A stretch of 64,000 nucleotides of DNA from Meiothermus sp. (GTDB lineage: Bacteria; Deinococcota; Deinococci; Deinococcales; Thermaceae): contig BPIL01000011.1 of assembly GCA_026004095.1 (NCBI GenBank), positions 1-64,000 of the forward strand, in the 5' to 3' direction. Below are positions 17,819-25,601 of the stretch, piece after piece. Position 1 is the first letter of the stretch; each line of letters begins with the position of its first letter. The translations under genes and the position numbers were made by a program. Below the pieces are notes generated by a model. It worked only from the letters and a program-made list of their open reading frames with translations, was not told the DNA's origin and made no database searches.

Positions 17819-18313
17819 AAAGTCACTTTAAGCAATAAAAAGGGATAAACTAGGCACCGGTTACCAAGACTATGAAAAGCGGGTCAGGGAGCTCGAGGCC
17901 CGTATACGGGAACTCGAGGATGCAGCAGCGCAAAGGGAGCAGCTCGAGGCCCGGCTGGCCCAGCTCCAGCGCTTCAAGGAAGCCCTGCCCGAGCCTTTCC
18001 CAGAAGAGGCGCTGCTGCGGGTGCTGGTGCTGGATTATCCCAGCCTGGGAGGCAAGGCCGAGGAACGGGTGACGGCCCTTATCGAGGGGTATCGCGCCTT
18101 TCTGGCCGGGGAAAGCCACCCGGCGCTTCTCCACAGCAACCGGGATCTGCTGGAGTGCGAGGCAGAGGGGATTGTGCTGGTGGGGCTCGAGCGGCTGCTG
18201 CTTGACCTTTCGGGGCTTCCCCTGGCCCGCTGGCTGCGAACCCATGCCTTCCGCCTGGAGACCCTGCTTCAGCCTGGGCCGCGACCCTCTTCGCCCCGCT
18301 TTGTGGAGGAGCC

Positions 18314-18844
18314 ATGAGCCACGACGAGGTGAGGTGGTACGAACAGCGGTGGCTGGAAGATCGCCGCCGGTGGGAAGAGGAGCGGCGCAGTCTTGAGCAG
18401 CGACTGGAGGAGCAGGCGGCGGAGATCCTCAAGCTCAAGAGGGAACTCACGAAATGCACGGACGCGGAGGTTGAAAAGCTCCAGCGCCAGGTGGACGAGC
18501 TGCAACAGCGCCTGAAAGAGGAACAGGCCGCCCATAAGCAGTGTGCAAAGGCCCTGGAGCAGGCCAAACAGCAGCTCGCAACGCTCGCTCGACCGCCGCT
18601 GGGGGAGGGCTTTTTCCGCTACCTGGGGCAGAACATCGGGCTGTGGGATCAGGCGCTCGTGGAGGAGGCCCGCAAGCTGGAGGGGTGTGGGGTAGAACAG
18701 TGGTTGAGGGCCATCTGGGAGGAGCGGGAGGGGGCGCTTTCCCAGGTGTTCGCGGGTGAGATAACCGACTGGCAGCGGGTGCGAACCGGCCTGGTGCTGG
18801 AGTGGGCCCTCCTTACCTGGCTGGAGGGGGTGCGGGATGGCTGA
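18314..18844 (+). CDS. Coiled-coil protein of the helicase operon
   Basis: A 176-residue protein whose start overlaps the split coiled-coil gene by four bases (ATGA). Residues 1-90 form one long charged coiled coil (EEERRSLEQRLEEQAAEILK, VEKLQRQVDELQQRLKEEQA). The C-terminal half is compact and Trp-rich (FFRYLGQNIGLWDQALVEEA, LVLEWALLTWLEGVRDG). I recognise no family. The operon position after the exonuclease-DinG-RecQ fusion and another coiled-coil protein suggests a scaffold or regulatory subunit of the same complex. Confidence 0.8.
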   Translation: MSHDEVRWYEQRWLEDRRRWEEERRSLEQRLEEQAAEILKLKRELTKCTDAEVEKLQRQVDELQQRLKEEQAAHKQCAKALEQAKQQLATLARPPLGEGFFRYLGQNIGLWDQALVEEARKLEGCGVEQWLRAIWEEREGALSQVFAGEITDWQRVRTGLVLEWALLTWLEGVRDG

Positions 18845-20372
18845 ACCCTGGATGCATGCGCTGAACCTGGATCGGGCGGTGGAGCGGGATGGTGTGGCCC
18901 AGGCCCGCATAGCCCAGGAGGACTTCGTGGGGGTAAAACCCCTCATGCAGAAGGTCTGGCGGGGTGAGCGTTGGGCGGATCTGCTCCGGCCGGTGCGCTG
19001 GCAGGACGGAGCGTTGGTGCCTGCTCGAGTCCTTCTGGGCTATCTGCGAGGTTATTTTCTTTACCGGGAGGTACCGGAGAACGACAACGCGTTCTGGCCG
19101 CATTTCCTGCAAGACCTGGGAATTGCTGGTCAGACGCTGCCCCTTCCTTCACAGTATGAACGCCTGTGGGAGGCACTGGGCTGGCATCCCGAAACAGGGC
19201 CCTACCTGAGGTCGAGCAGGAGCGGTAAGCGGGACTTCATCGGTACCCTGGACGCCGTCTTTCACTTCAAGGCGCTCCGGCTCAACGCGCTCAAGGAATC
19301 TTTCCAGGCTTTCTATACCTCCGGGGAGCTTCCCGAGCCGGCCCGGCCCTATGAGCGGGTGTTTCACAGGCTCCGGGAGGTGATGGATCTCCTCATCGAG
19401 GAGGAAAGGCCCCCGGACTTGCATGACGAGGGGGCGGTGATGGGCTTTCTCGAGGCCGCCGGTCTTTATCTGGGGGAGCCCCACCCGGTGCGCCTCCTCT
19501 TCAACCGCTCGGATCAGGCCCTGAAGGATCTGTACTGGAAGCTCAAAGGAGAGCGGCCGGCCTCCGGCAAACCCGGCCGCCTGCGGCACAAGCAGGTAAA
19601 AGTGGAGCTCCTGAAGTCCCCCCCGGGCCTCGAGGCGATCCAGCCCACCCTCAGCCGCGAGCCCCTGGTCGAAGGCTGGAGGGTGTACGGGAAGGTGGTG
19701 CTGGAGGACGGACGCTTCAGGCGCTTTTCCTGGGTACCCCGTCTGACTCCGGATGGAGACCCCCTCCCCGAAGAGCTCGAGGTCTCGTTCGAGGAGGGCG
19801 AGACCGTGCGCTTCCGCCTGCATCACAAAGCTTTCGCGGTTCGCTTTTCCAGGCCGGTCTGGGATTTCGGGGAGCCCCTCGAGGTTCATCCCATCGGTTT
19901 CGATCCTTCAGAGCATCCTTTGCGCTTCCTTTTTGCCTCCGGTGGGGAGGCCCGGGAAAGCCTTGAAGGGTTGCTGGAGGAGATAGGGGAGGCCTCACCC
20001 CTGGAAGATGCGCTCATTGTTGAGGTCAGGATCGACGGCCGGGGGGATGAGTGGCGGAAGATCGCGCACCTGCCGTTTGTGATGCAGGTGCGCCTGGAGG
20101 GCTGGGTAGAGCCCCCGGGGGCTTTCGTCCGCACCCATCCCCCAGGTTTGGCCGTGTGGGCTCGAGTCCTGGCGGGGGAGCACCTGGTCGAGGAGAAGCC
20201 GGTGAGGGCTGAAGCCCAGGGCGCCCTGGTTGCGCGGGCAGGGCGGATGCCCCTGCGGGTGGAACTCTCGCTGCGCGATAAAGCCCTGTCGCTCTCGCTG
20301 CCCCCTCAAGGCTGGCCTCGAGACTGGTGGCGGCTTGGCCTGGGGCTGGGAAGAGCAGCCAGGGATGCCTAA
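18837..20372 (+). CDS. Unknown 511-residue protein, last gene of the helicase operon
   Basis: The start overlaps the preceding gene by eight bases. The protein begins MAEPWMHALNLDRAVERDGV. It has a mostly helical N-terminal half (WADLLRPVRWQDGALVPARV, VFHFKALRLNALKESFQAFY) and a beta-rich, acidic C-terminal half (GKVVLEDGRFRRFSWVPRLT, LVARAGRMPLRVELSLRDK). No signal peptide, membrane segment, nucleotide-binding loop or nuclease motif is evident. It does not look like a transposase or phage structural protein. Tight overlap implies stoichiometric expression with the helicase operon. I cannot assign a function. Confidence 0.8.
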   Translation: MAEPWMHALNLDRAVERDGVAQARIAQEDFVGVKPLMQKVWRGERWADLLRPVRWQDGALVPARVLLGYLRGYFLYREVPENDNAFWPHFLQDLGIAGQTLPLPSQYERLWEALGWHPETGPYLRSSRSGKRDFIGTLDAVFHFKALRLNALKESFQAFYTSGELPEPARPYERVFHRLREVMDLLIEEERPPDLHDEGAVMGFLEAAGLYLGEPHPVRLLFNRSDQALKDLYWKLKGERPASGKPGRLRHKQVKVELLKSPPGLEAIQPTLSREPLVEGWRVYGKVVLEDGRFRRFSWVPRLTPDGDPLPEELEVSFEEGETVRFRLHHKAFAVRFSRPVWDFGEPLEVHPIGFDPSEHPLRFLFASGGEARESLEGLLEEIGEASPLEDALIVEVRIDGRGDEWRKIAHLPFVMQVRLEGWVEPPGAFVRTHPPGLAVWARVLAGEHLVEEKPVRAEAQGALVARAGRMPLRVELSLRDKALSLSLPPQGWPRDWWRLGLGLGRAARDA

Positions 20373-20601
20373 ACAGAATGTCGCAACACGGTGTCCAGCA
20401 GACGCCCAGCCGGGCCTTCGCGGATGGGTGGGAAGTGCGCGGGTGTCCTGGGTTCCCAGGAAGAGCCAGGGGTGGTTGAGCGGCCCACGGGGCACCCGGG
20501 CGGCCAGTGGTCTGATCCGGGCGGGAAACAGCCCCACCAGCGGCGCAAAGTCCCCTTCTTCCAGCCGCTCCAGCAGGGCTTTGCGCTCGGCCAATATGTC
20601 A
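20373..20601. other. Unassigned 229-bp stretch, possible gene remnant
   Basis: Nothing certain is encoded here. The minus strand reads DILAERKALLERLEEGDFAP and LVGLFPARIRPLAARVPRG, which looks protein-like and could be the tail of a gene truncated by the IS630-type insertion at 20602. The frame runs on antisense into the 511-residue gene, so its end cannot be placed. Confidence 0.3.
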
Positions 20602-21737
20602 TAAGAAATCTTCAAGACTCTTTCCACTAAAATGGAGCCATGCAACTGGCCCAACATCAGCGCCGCCCCCGGTTGGAACTCCAACTGCGACACCATCCGG
20701 ATAACCTCCACGCCCTCTACCGGGAGTCCCAAGACCACACCGAACGCGCCCGCTGGCACGCTCTCTGGCTGCTGGCCAGGGGTCAGAGCATCCCCGAGGT
20801 AGCCAGGAATCTGGGCTATACCGATCGCTGGGTGCGTCAGGTAATCCACCGCTACAATCAGGGCCTGCCCATGAAGAATCTGCGGCACGAGAACAAAGGC
20901 CGGGCCCCCCTCGTACCGCCCGAACTCCAGGAGGGCTTCCGCCAGGCCCTCCTCCAGCCCCATCCCAGGGACGGGCTTTGGAGCATTCGCAACGCTGCGG
21001 AGTGGCTGGCTGAAAGGCTGGGACGTCCGGTGGATGGGCGGCGGGCCTGGTACTGGATGCGTCGCCTGGGCCTGGCCCCGCTGCGCCCCCGGCCGCGCCA
21101 CCGGGAGGCGGATGCGAAGCGGCAGGAGGCTTTCAAAAAAAGCTCTTTCTGATGGTTTTCCTGTTCAGGTTGCTCTTTCCTGAACTGGAGTTGGAGGTGT
21201 GGGGCTTTGATGAGCACCGAATAGGGCTGAAGCCCATCCGCCGACGGGTATGGGCCTTGCGAGGGAGGACGCCGCTAGCGCAGGAGCGGCCCCGCTATCG
21301 CTGGCTGTATGTGTACGCCTTCATAAGACCGGGTACGGGGGAAAGCGAGTACTGGCTGCTGCCCTCGGTCTCGGTGGAGGGGTTCCAGTTGGTGTTGGAG
21401 GCCTTTGCCCGGCTACGGGGGGCGGGGGCGGGCAAGCTGGTACTGGTGGTGCTGGATCAGGCTGGCTGGCACACCTCGGGGCGGGTGGAGCCAGCCAAGG
21501 GCCTGGGGCTGTGTTATCTGCCACCCTACTCGCCCGAGTTGCAGCCGGTAGAACGAACCTGGGGGCTCATTGACGCGGTCGTGGCCAATGGGCAGGTGCA
21601 GGATGAAGAGGAGCTGTGGGCCAAGGTGGAAGCCCGGTGCGCTTACCTACAAACCCAGCCCGCGCTTATCCAGAGCTACACCCTATTTCACTGGTGGCCG
21701 GGGGGATGTTAGGGGAATGAATCAAAAGGATTTCATA
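20602..21737 (+). mobile_element. IS630-type element, copy 1 (1136 bp)
   Basis: The inward-reading ends are TAAGAAATCTTCAAGACTC and TATGAAATCCTTTTGATTC, imperfect inverted repeats. TCA flanks both sides (20599-20601 and 21738-21740). Copies 2 (28339-29474) and 3 (56936-58071) have the same length, encode identical proteins and also show TCA/TGA flanks. Two of those targets can be reconstructed and show that exactly 3 bp were duplicated. Confidence 0.85.
20640..21712 (+). CDS. IS630-family transposase made by -1 frameshift (copy 1)
   Basis: Two frames overlap. 20640-21152 encodes the N-terminal HTH half ([20 protein letters not shown], LIPxVA-type HTH; 170 residues). 21152-21712 encodes the DDE half ([47 protein letters not shown]; 186 residues). 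A run of seven A at 21135-21141 would let ribosomes slip -1 and read [15 protein letters not shown] into the second frame, giving about 358 residues. Programmed -1 frameshifting is common in this family. The run is identical in all three copies, so this is not decay. Confidence 0.85.
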
Positions 21738-21740
21738 TCA

Positions 21741-22010
21741 GATGGGCCAGAACCCGAATCGGCTATGTTGCCCTTATTTATCAGCTTAACCGCCGTGTCA
21801 TTATGAAACGAGGTTCCTTGCCAATCTGACAATCCACCGTAGCGGGCGGCTGAGCAGATTTTCTTCGATGGAAATATAGACGATGCGGACGCCGAGCGGG
21901 TAGAAAGTTGTGCTCTCGGAACGGGCCCTAGGGTCGTGCTGTTCCAGTGTCGTTTTTGGGCGACACTAGGTGTCGCTATATGGGCTTAACTTCAAAAAAA
22001 AGGTGAAACT
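21741..22010. promoter_or_regulatory. Upstream region of the NYN/RNA-ligase pair with a stem-loop
   Basis: No gene is seen here. The stretch is less GC-rich than its surroundings. Near the end, AGTGTCG (21946-21952) pairs with CGACACT (21961-21967), and a further GGTGTCG follows at 21969-21975. This makes a hairpin or a set of operator half-sites 35-65 bases before the NYN gene start. AAAAAAAGGTG provides a ribosome site for the ATG at 22011. Confidence 0.4.
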
Positions 22011-22556
22011 ATGATGCACAAGCCTCCAGAATTTACATTGGTTGATAATCGAGTAGCGATTTTTATAGACGGTCAAAACTACTTCAATGCAATCCGGCAT
22101 CGCGGCCTAAAAATAGATCTGAACAAGCTTGTCCAGGCCCTGGCGGCACCTTATGGAAGGCCGGTTTACAAGCTCTACGTTACGGGTGTTCTTCCTGCGA
22201 CCGATGGCTTTGTTAAAGGACGTCGCTTTTTGGATGCTTTGCGTTACCAGGAGTGGATTGTCAAAGAGTACGTGCTCAGGGAGAGGGGCTGGGGCTGGAC
22301 GGAGAAGGGCGTCGACGTCTGTATCGCAACGAAATTAGTAAAAGGCGCCGTGGGCAATCTCTACGACGTGGCTATTTTGTTGAGTGGCGATCAGGACTTT
22401 GTTCCGGCTTTAGAGGAAGTTCGGCAGGAGGGGAAGCGGGTGGTTGTTGTTCAGTTTCAGGATTTTGTCTCGTGTGAGCTGGCCGCTGCGGCCGATGAAG
22501 TTGTGCTCCTTGACAGTCTAAATCTCGGCGCACTTGTCTATGAAAGCGCTGCTTGA
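22011..22556 (+). CDS. NYN-domain (LabA/DUF88-like) ribonuclease
   Basis: A 181-residue protein with the NYN/PIN-like fold. AIFIDGQNYFNAI (first Asp, about residue 21), RYQEWIVKEYVLRERGWG, KGVDVCIATKLVKGA (central Asp) and VAILLSGDQDFVPAL (C-terminal Asp pair) give the set of acidic residues used for Mg-dependent RNA cleavage. The length fits a stand-alone LabA-type NYN protein. It is followed after 13 bases by an RNA ligase gene, so the two likely act on the same RNA. Base composition is lower in GC than its neighbours, suggesting acquisition. Confidence 0.85.
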   Translation: MMHKPPEFTLVDNRVAIFIDGQNYFNAIRHRGLKIDLNKLVQALAAPYGRPVYKLYVTGVLPATDGFVKGRRFLDALRYQEWIVKEYVLRERGWGWTEKGVDVCIATKLVKGAVGNLYDVAILLSGDQDFVPALEEVRQEGKRVVVVQFQDFVSCELAAAADEVVLLDSLNLGALVYESAA

Positions 22557-22569
22557 ACGAGGTGTTGGC

Positions 22570-23727
22570 ATGCGAATGGCTCCACCAAATTTTGAGGAGG
22601 CTCTGGAAATAGCGACCAGACCTCCTTTCCGCATACGACGCGAGGATGGCCTGGTCTTGATAAGTTACCAGGAAAGAATGCGTGACTCCGAGGCTAGGGT
22701 AATCTGGAACCGGACGGCTCGAGAGCTTCGGGGCATCGTTTACGAGGAAGCCACGGGCAGGGTGGTTTCCCGTCCCTTCCACCGCTTTTTCAACCTGGGC
22801 GATCCCCGCAGCGGGGTGAACCCCGAGCGTCCATTGAAGCCGGGCGATCTCATAGCACCCAAGCAGGACGGCCGCCTTCTCCAGGCTTTTTTTGTGGGGG
22901 GAAAGCTTCACCTGGCTACCCGTGGCAGCCTCAAGACCGATGCGATAGCGCCCCTACTCCGCCGGAGCTGGACATCCGGGCATGAAAGGCTTGCCGAGCG
23001 GGCCAGCGCTGCCTTGGGGCCGGTGACCCTGTTGTTTGAGGTGGTTGACCCCGAGGCACCGGTTCTGGAGCGCCCTGAAAAGGCGGAGACGGTATTCCTT
23101 GCCCTCCGCCACATCTCGACGGGGGGGTACCACCTGCCTAGGGCCTCGGAGATACTGGACGAGTTGCTTCGGGAAACCCACGTGCCGGCGGTTCGCTGGC
23201 TGCCGGCGAATGGGGAGACTGTGGGAGTCCTGCACGATTCGGTGAAGAACCTGGAAGGGCGCGAGGGCTACGTGCTCTGGTTGGCCGAGGGGGATTTTCT
23301 CAAGCTCAAGACCAGCTGGGCTTTGGGGGTGGCCCAGGACGAGCGTAAATTGTGGAGCGAGCTGCCTCGAGGCTTTCTAAAAGCCTATGTGGAGGGAAGC
23401 CTGGACGACTTTGTGGCTGGGTTGAGTGCCTATCCACAGGCTCAAGCGAAGGTTCAGGTAGCAGAGCGGCTATTGCGCGAGGGGTTAGATGCGGCGGTAG
23501 CGGAGGGGGAGAAGTACCGGGGGCTTCCTCGCAAGGAAGTCTATCTGGCGCTTTCCGCACACTTCGGCAAGAAACCACTCTCCTGGGTGTGGCTCCAGGT
23601 GGGTCTGGCGGTGGCGCAGGGCCAGGATACAGAAGGCGCGATACGCCAGGCACTGCTGCAGGCGCGAACCGAGGAGGTGGCTCAAGGCCTCGGCCTGCAG
23701 GTCAGCCGCTTACTCGAGGGTCTGTAA
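22570..23727 (+). CDS. T4 Rnl1-like RNA ligase
   Basis: The frame reaches back to 22534, but GAGGT lies six bases before the ATG at 22570, just after the NYN gene stop, giving 385 residues. LRGIVYEEATGRVVSRPFHRFFN and the motif I K-Q-D-G (Lys at about residue 98, the AMP acceptor) match Rnl1-type ligases. TLLFEVVDPEAP (motif IIIa/III), EGYVLW (motif IV) and FLKLKT (motif V) follow in the right order. A helical C-terminal domain covers about 260-385. The protein should reseal 5'-phosphate/3'-OH RNA ends, as T4 Rnl1 does for cleaved tRNA. Pairing with an NYN nuclease is the notable context. Confidence 0.85.
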   Translation: MRMAPPNFEEALEIATRPPFRIRREDGLVLISYQERMRDSEARVIWNRTARELRGIVYEEATGRVVSRPFHRFFNLGDPRSGVNPERPLKPGDLIAPKQDGRLLQAFFVGGKLHLATRGSLKTDAIAPLLRRSWTSGHERLAERASAALGPVTLLFEVVDPEAPVLERPEKAETVFLALRHISTGGYHLPRASEILDELLRETHVPAVRWLPANGETVGVLHDSVKNLEGREGYVLWLAEGDFLKLKTSWALGVAQDERKLWSELPRGFLKAYVEGSLDDFVAGLSAYPQAQAKVQVAERLLREGLDAAVAEGEKYRGLPRKEVYLALSAHFGKKPLSWVWLQVGLAVAQGQDTEGAIRQALLQARTEEVAQGLGLQVSRLLEGL

Positions 23728-24183
23728 AGCCCGCAGGAGCTGTACCATCTCCACGGCGCTGTACAGCGCCTCCGCGCCCTTGTTGCCGGCCTTGCCCCCC
23801 GCCCGGGCCTCGGCCTGCTCGGAGGTGTCGGTGGTGAGCACGCCAAAGGCGATAGGCTTTTCGCTGGCGAGCATGGCCTGCATCAAACCGCTGGCGGCCT
23901 GGGCGCTGACATACTCGAAGTGCGGGGTTTCCCCACGGATGACCGCTCCCAGCGCCACGACCCCGTCCACCTCGGGGCGCTGGGCCAGCTTTTTGGCGGC
24001 CAGGGGAAGCTCGAAGGAGCCCGGCACCCACACCGTCCAGGCCTCCTCGGGGTGGCCCCCCAGGCGGGCGTAGGCCTCGAGCGCCCCCTCCAGCAGCGCC
24101 CGGGTGACGCGCTCGTTGAAACGGCTCACAGCGAAAGCCAGGCGGACATCGCGGGCCGAGAGCAGGGTTTGCACGCGCTTCAT
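23710..24183 (-). CDS. ribH: 6,7-dimethyl-8-ribityllumazine synthase
   Basis: A 157-residue protein starting MKRVQTLLSARDVRLAFAVS. It has FAVSRFNERVTRALLEGA, WVPGSFELPLAAKKLA, GAVIRGETPHFEYV and FGVLTTDTSEQAEAR (ligand-binding and catalytic His regions). These are standard lumazine synthase motifs, and the length is right. It condenses the ribitylamino-pyrimidine with the dihydroxybutanone phosphate made by RibBA. The ATG at 24183 was preferred over upstream in-frame codons because a TAGTAT -10 ends eight bases before it. It is divergent from ribD-ribE-ribBA and overlaps the RNA ligase gene tail by 18 bases, tail to tail. Confidence 0.95.
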   Translation of the reverse strand: MKRVQTLLSARDVRLAFAVSRFNERVTRALLEGALEAYARLGGHPEEAWTVWVPGSFELPLAAKKLAQRPEVDGVVALGAVIRGETPHFEYVSAQAASGLMQAMLASEKPIAFGVLTTDTSEQAEARAGGKAGNKGAEALYSAVEMVQLLRALQTLE

Positions 24184-24190
24184 GGACGCC

Positions 24191-24219
24191 ATACTAGACC
24201 AGCCGGCCCAAAACCACAA
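24191..24219 (-). promoter_or_regulatory. ribH promoter
   Basis: On the minus strand TTGTGG (24214-24219) and TAGTAT (24191-24196) are 17 bases apart and end eight bases before the ribH ATG. The transcript would have almost no leader, a pattern frequent in Thermaceae. The FMN riboswitch therefore controls only the opposite operon. Confidence 0.6.
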
Positions 24220-24270
24220 AGGGGCGTGCCTTACAGAACTGCTGGGGATGTGGAATAAGCTTAAACCATG

Positions 24271-24386
24271 CCCTCCTTCAGGGCAGGGTGCAATTCCCGA
24301 CCGGCGGTGAAAGCCCGCGAAGCCCCCAAGGGGCCCGACTCAGCGAAATCCTGAGGCCGACGGTAAAAGTCCGGATGGGAGAAGGA
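24271..24386 (+). ncRNA. FMN riboswitch (RFN element)
   Basis: The conserved RFN boxes are present in order: AGGGCAGGGTGCAATTCCC, ACCGGCGGTGAAAGCCCGC, GGCCCGACTC near the middle, GGCCGACGGTAAAAGTCC and GGATGGGAGAAGG. The element precedes ribD on the same strand and should shut down riboflavin synthesis when FMN is bound. Directly downstream, GCCGGG-gcaa-CCCGGC forms a stem next to the GGAGGTG ribosome site, suggesting control of translation. Confidence 0.95.
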
Positions 24387-24390
24387 GGTG

Positions 24391-24416
24391 AGCGCCGGGG
24401 CAACCCGGCGGAGGTG
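24391..24416 (+). promoter_or_regulatory. Stem-loop beside the ribD ribosome site
   Basis: CGCCGGG-gcaa-CCCGGCG forms a 7-bp stem with a GNRA-type loop immediately before GAGGTG. It lies between the FMN riboswitch and the ribD start and could present or hide the ribosome site depending on riboswitch state. No run of T follows, so an intrinsic terminator is unlikely. Confidence 0.5.
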
Positions 24417-25570
24417 TGCCTGAACTTTCTTTGCAGCAGGCGCTGGATGAGCGCTATCTACGAAGAGCCCTACAGCTAGCGGAAAGAGGCCGGGGCCACA
24501 CCCATACCAACCCCCTGGTGGGCGCGGTGCTGGTCAAGGACGGCCGCATCGTGGGGGAGGGGTACCACCCCCGGGCCGGGGAACCCCACGCCGAGGTCTT
24601 CGCCCTGCGCCAGGCGGGAGGGGAGGCCCGGGGCGCCACCCTCTACGTGAGCCTGGAGCCCTGCAACCACCACGGGCGCACGCCCCCGTGCTCCCTGGCC
24701 CTCCTCGAGGCCGGCGTCGGCCGGGTGGTGGCAGCGGCCCGCGACCCGAACCCGAAGGCCCAGGGGGGCCTGGAGCGGCTGCGCGCGGCCGGGGTGGCGG
24801 TGGAGGTGGGGTTGCTCGAGGCCGAGGCCCGGGCCCAGAACGAGGTGTTTTTCCACGCCCTGCGGCAGCGGCGGCCCTTCGTGCTCTGGAAGGCCGCGCT
24901 CAGCCTGGACGGGCAGGTGGCTACCCGGAGCGGCCACGCCGCCTGGGTATCCAACGCCCTCTCCCGCCGGGTGGCCCAGGGCTACCGCCAGTGGCTGCCG
25001 GCGGTGCTGGTGGGCGTGGGCACCGTGCTCGCGGACGACCCGCAGCTCACCGTGCGCGAGCCCGACTTCCGGGCCTTTCCCCACCTGCTCGAGCCGCCCC
25101 CCCTGCGCGACCCCCTTAAGGTGGTGCTGGATACCGAGGCCCGCACCCCGCCGGAAGCTCGGCTGTTCGCACCAGGGCCCCGGAATGAGCCCGCCCGGGT
25201 GGCGCTGCTGGTGGGTGAGGGTGCCCCCGCCGCCCGCATCCAGGTCCTCGAGCGGCGCGGGGCCACCGTGGTCGAGCTGCCCCGGGAGGGGGGCCGGGTG
25301 AGCCTGGAGGCCGCGCTGGCCTGGCTCTGGGAACAGGGCGTGGACGGGGTGCTGCTGGAAGGGGGCCCCACCCTGGCCGGGGCCCTGCTGCGGAAGGGCT
25401 GGGTGGACAAGGTGGCCCTGTTCCTGGCGCCCAAGCTGGTAGGGGAGGGGCGGGGGGCTTTGCTGGGCTTCGCCGCTGGGCGCATGCACGAGGCCCTGGC
25501 CCTCGAGACCCGGCGGCTGGAGCTTCTGGAAGGGGATATCTGGCTGGAGGCCTATCCGGTCTGGCGCTGA
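24416..25570 (+). CDS. ribD: Bifunctional riboflavin deaminase/reductase
   Basis: A 384-residue protein from GTG 24416; this start sits very close to GGAGG, so TTG 24431 is an alternative. The N-terminal zinc deaminase domain has TNPLVGAVLVKDGRIVGEGY, HAEVFAL (zinc His and catalytic Glu) and PCNHHGRTPPC (zinc Cys pair). The C-terminal reductase domain (about 150-384) has LKAALSLDGQ-like LWKAALSLDGQVATRSG, VGVGTVLADDPQLTVR and VLLEGGPTLAGALL. It performs the second and third steps of the pyrimidine branch. It leads the ribD-ribE-ribBA operon under the FMN riboswitch. Confidence 0.95.
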   Translation: MPELSLQQALDERYLRRALQLAERGRGHTHTNPLVGAVLVKDGRIVGEGYHPRAGEPHAEVFALRQAGGEARGATLYVSLEPCNHHGRTPPCSLALLEAGVGRVVAAARDPNPKAQGGLERLRAAGVAVEVGLLEAEARAQNEVFFHALRQRRPFVLWKAALSLDGQVATRSGHAAWVSNALSRRVAQGYRQWLPAVLVGVGTVLADDPQLTVREPDFRAFPHLLEPPPLRDPLKVVLDTEARTPPEARLFAPGPRNEPARVALLVGEGAPAARIQVLERRGATVVELPREGGRVSLEAALAWLWEQGVDGVLLEGGPTLAGALLRKGWVDKVALFLAPKLVGEGRGALLGFAAGRMHEALALETRRLELLEGDIWLEAYPVWR

Positions 25571-25601
25571 ACGGGCCGGGGCATTTTTCGCTGAGGTGAG
25601 G

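Larger units (their letters stand above)
15664..17852 (-). mobile_element. IS607-type element (serine recombinase + TnpB)
   Basis: The boundaries are inferred from the coiled-coil frame that the insertion breaks. The ends carry a short imperfect inverted match: TTTATCCCCTTTTATT near 15673 against TTTATCCCTTTTTATT read inward from 17846. The likely junction is at G/GG without target duplication, as expected for IS607 elements. Codon use is more Thermus-like than that of the host gene. Confidence 0.75.
15139..18317 (+). pseudogene. Coiled-coil gene split by an IS607-type insertion
   Basis: The 5' part (15139-15663) overlaps the helicase gene end by 14 bases. It encodes MSELEEFQKALGRPAEAEAS followed by a long Glu/Lys/Arg-rich coiled coil ending LLKGRIEE. 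The 3' part resumes at 17853 in the frame GTGYQDYEKRVRELEARIRE, more coiled coil, then a compact domain (LRVLVLDYPSLGGKAEERVT...GLPLARWLRTHAF) ending at 18317. Removing 15664-17852 (2189 bp) restores one continuous frame of 329 codons, which supports recent disruption. The downstream genes remain intact. As is, only an N-terminal fragment and possibly a C-terminal fragment can be made. Confidence 0.8.

Noticed and set aside
20640-21712. IS630-type transposase as a frameshifted pseudogene
   Set aside because: Three copies encode identical proteins with the same A7 run at the overlap, which fits programmed frameshifting of this family rather than decay.
20602-21737. TA as the target duplication of the IS630-type element
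   Set aside because: The empty site in IS5 copy 1 and the restored frame at copy 3 require a 3-bp TGA duplication; the TA belongs to the element ends.
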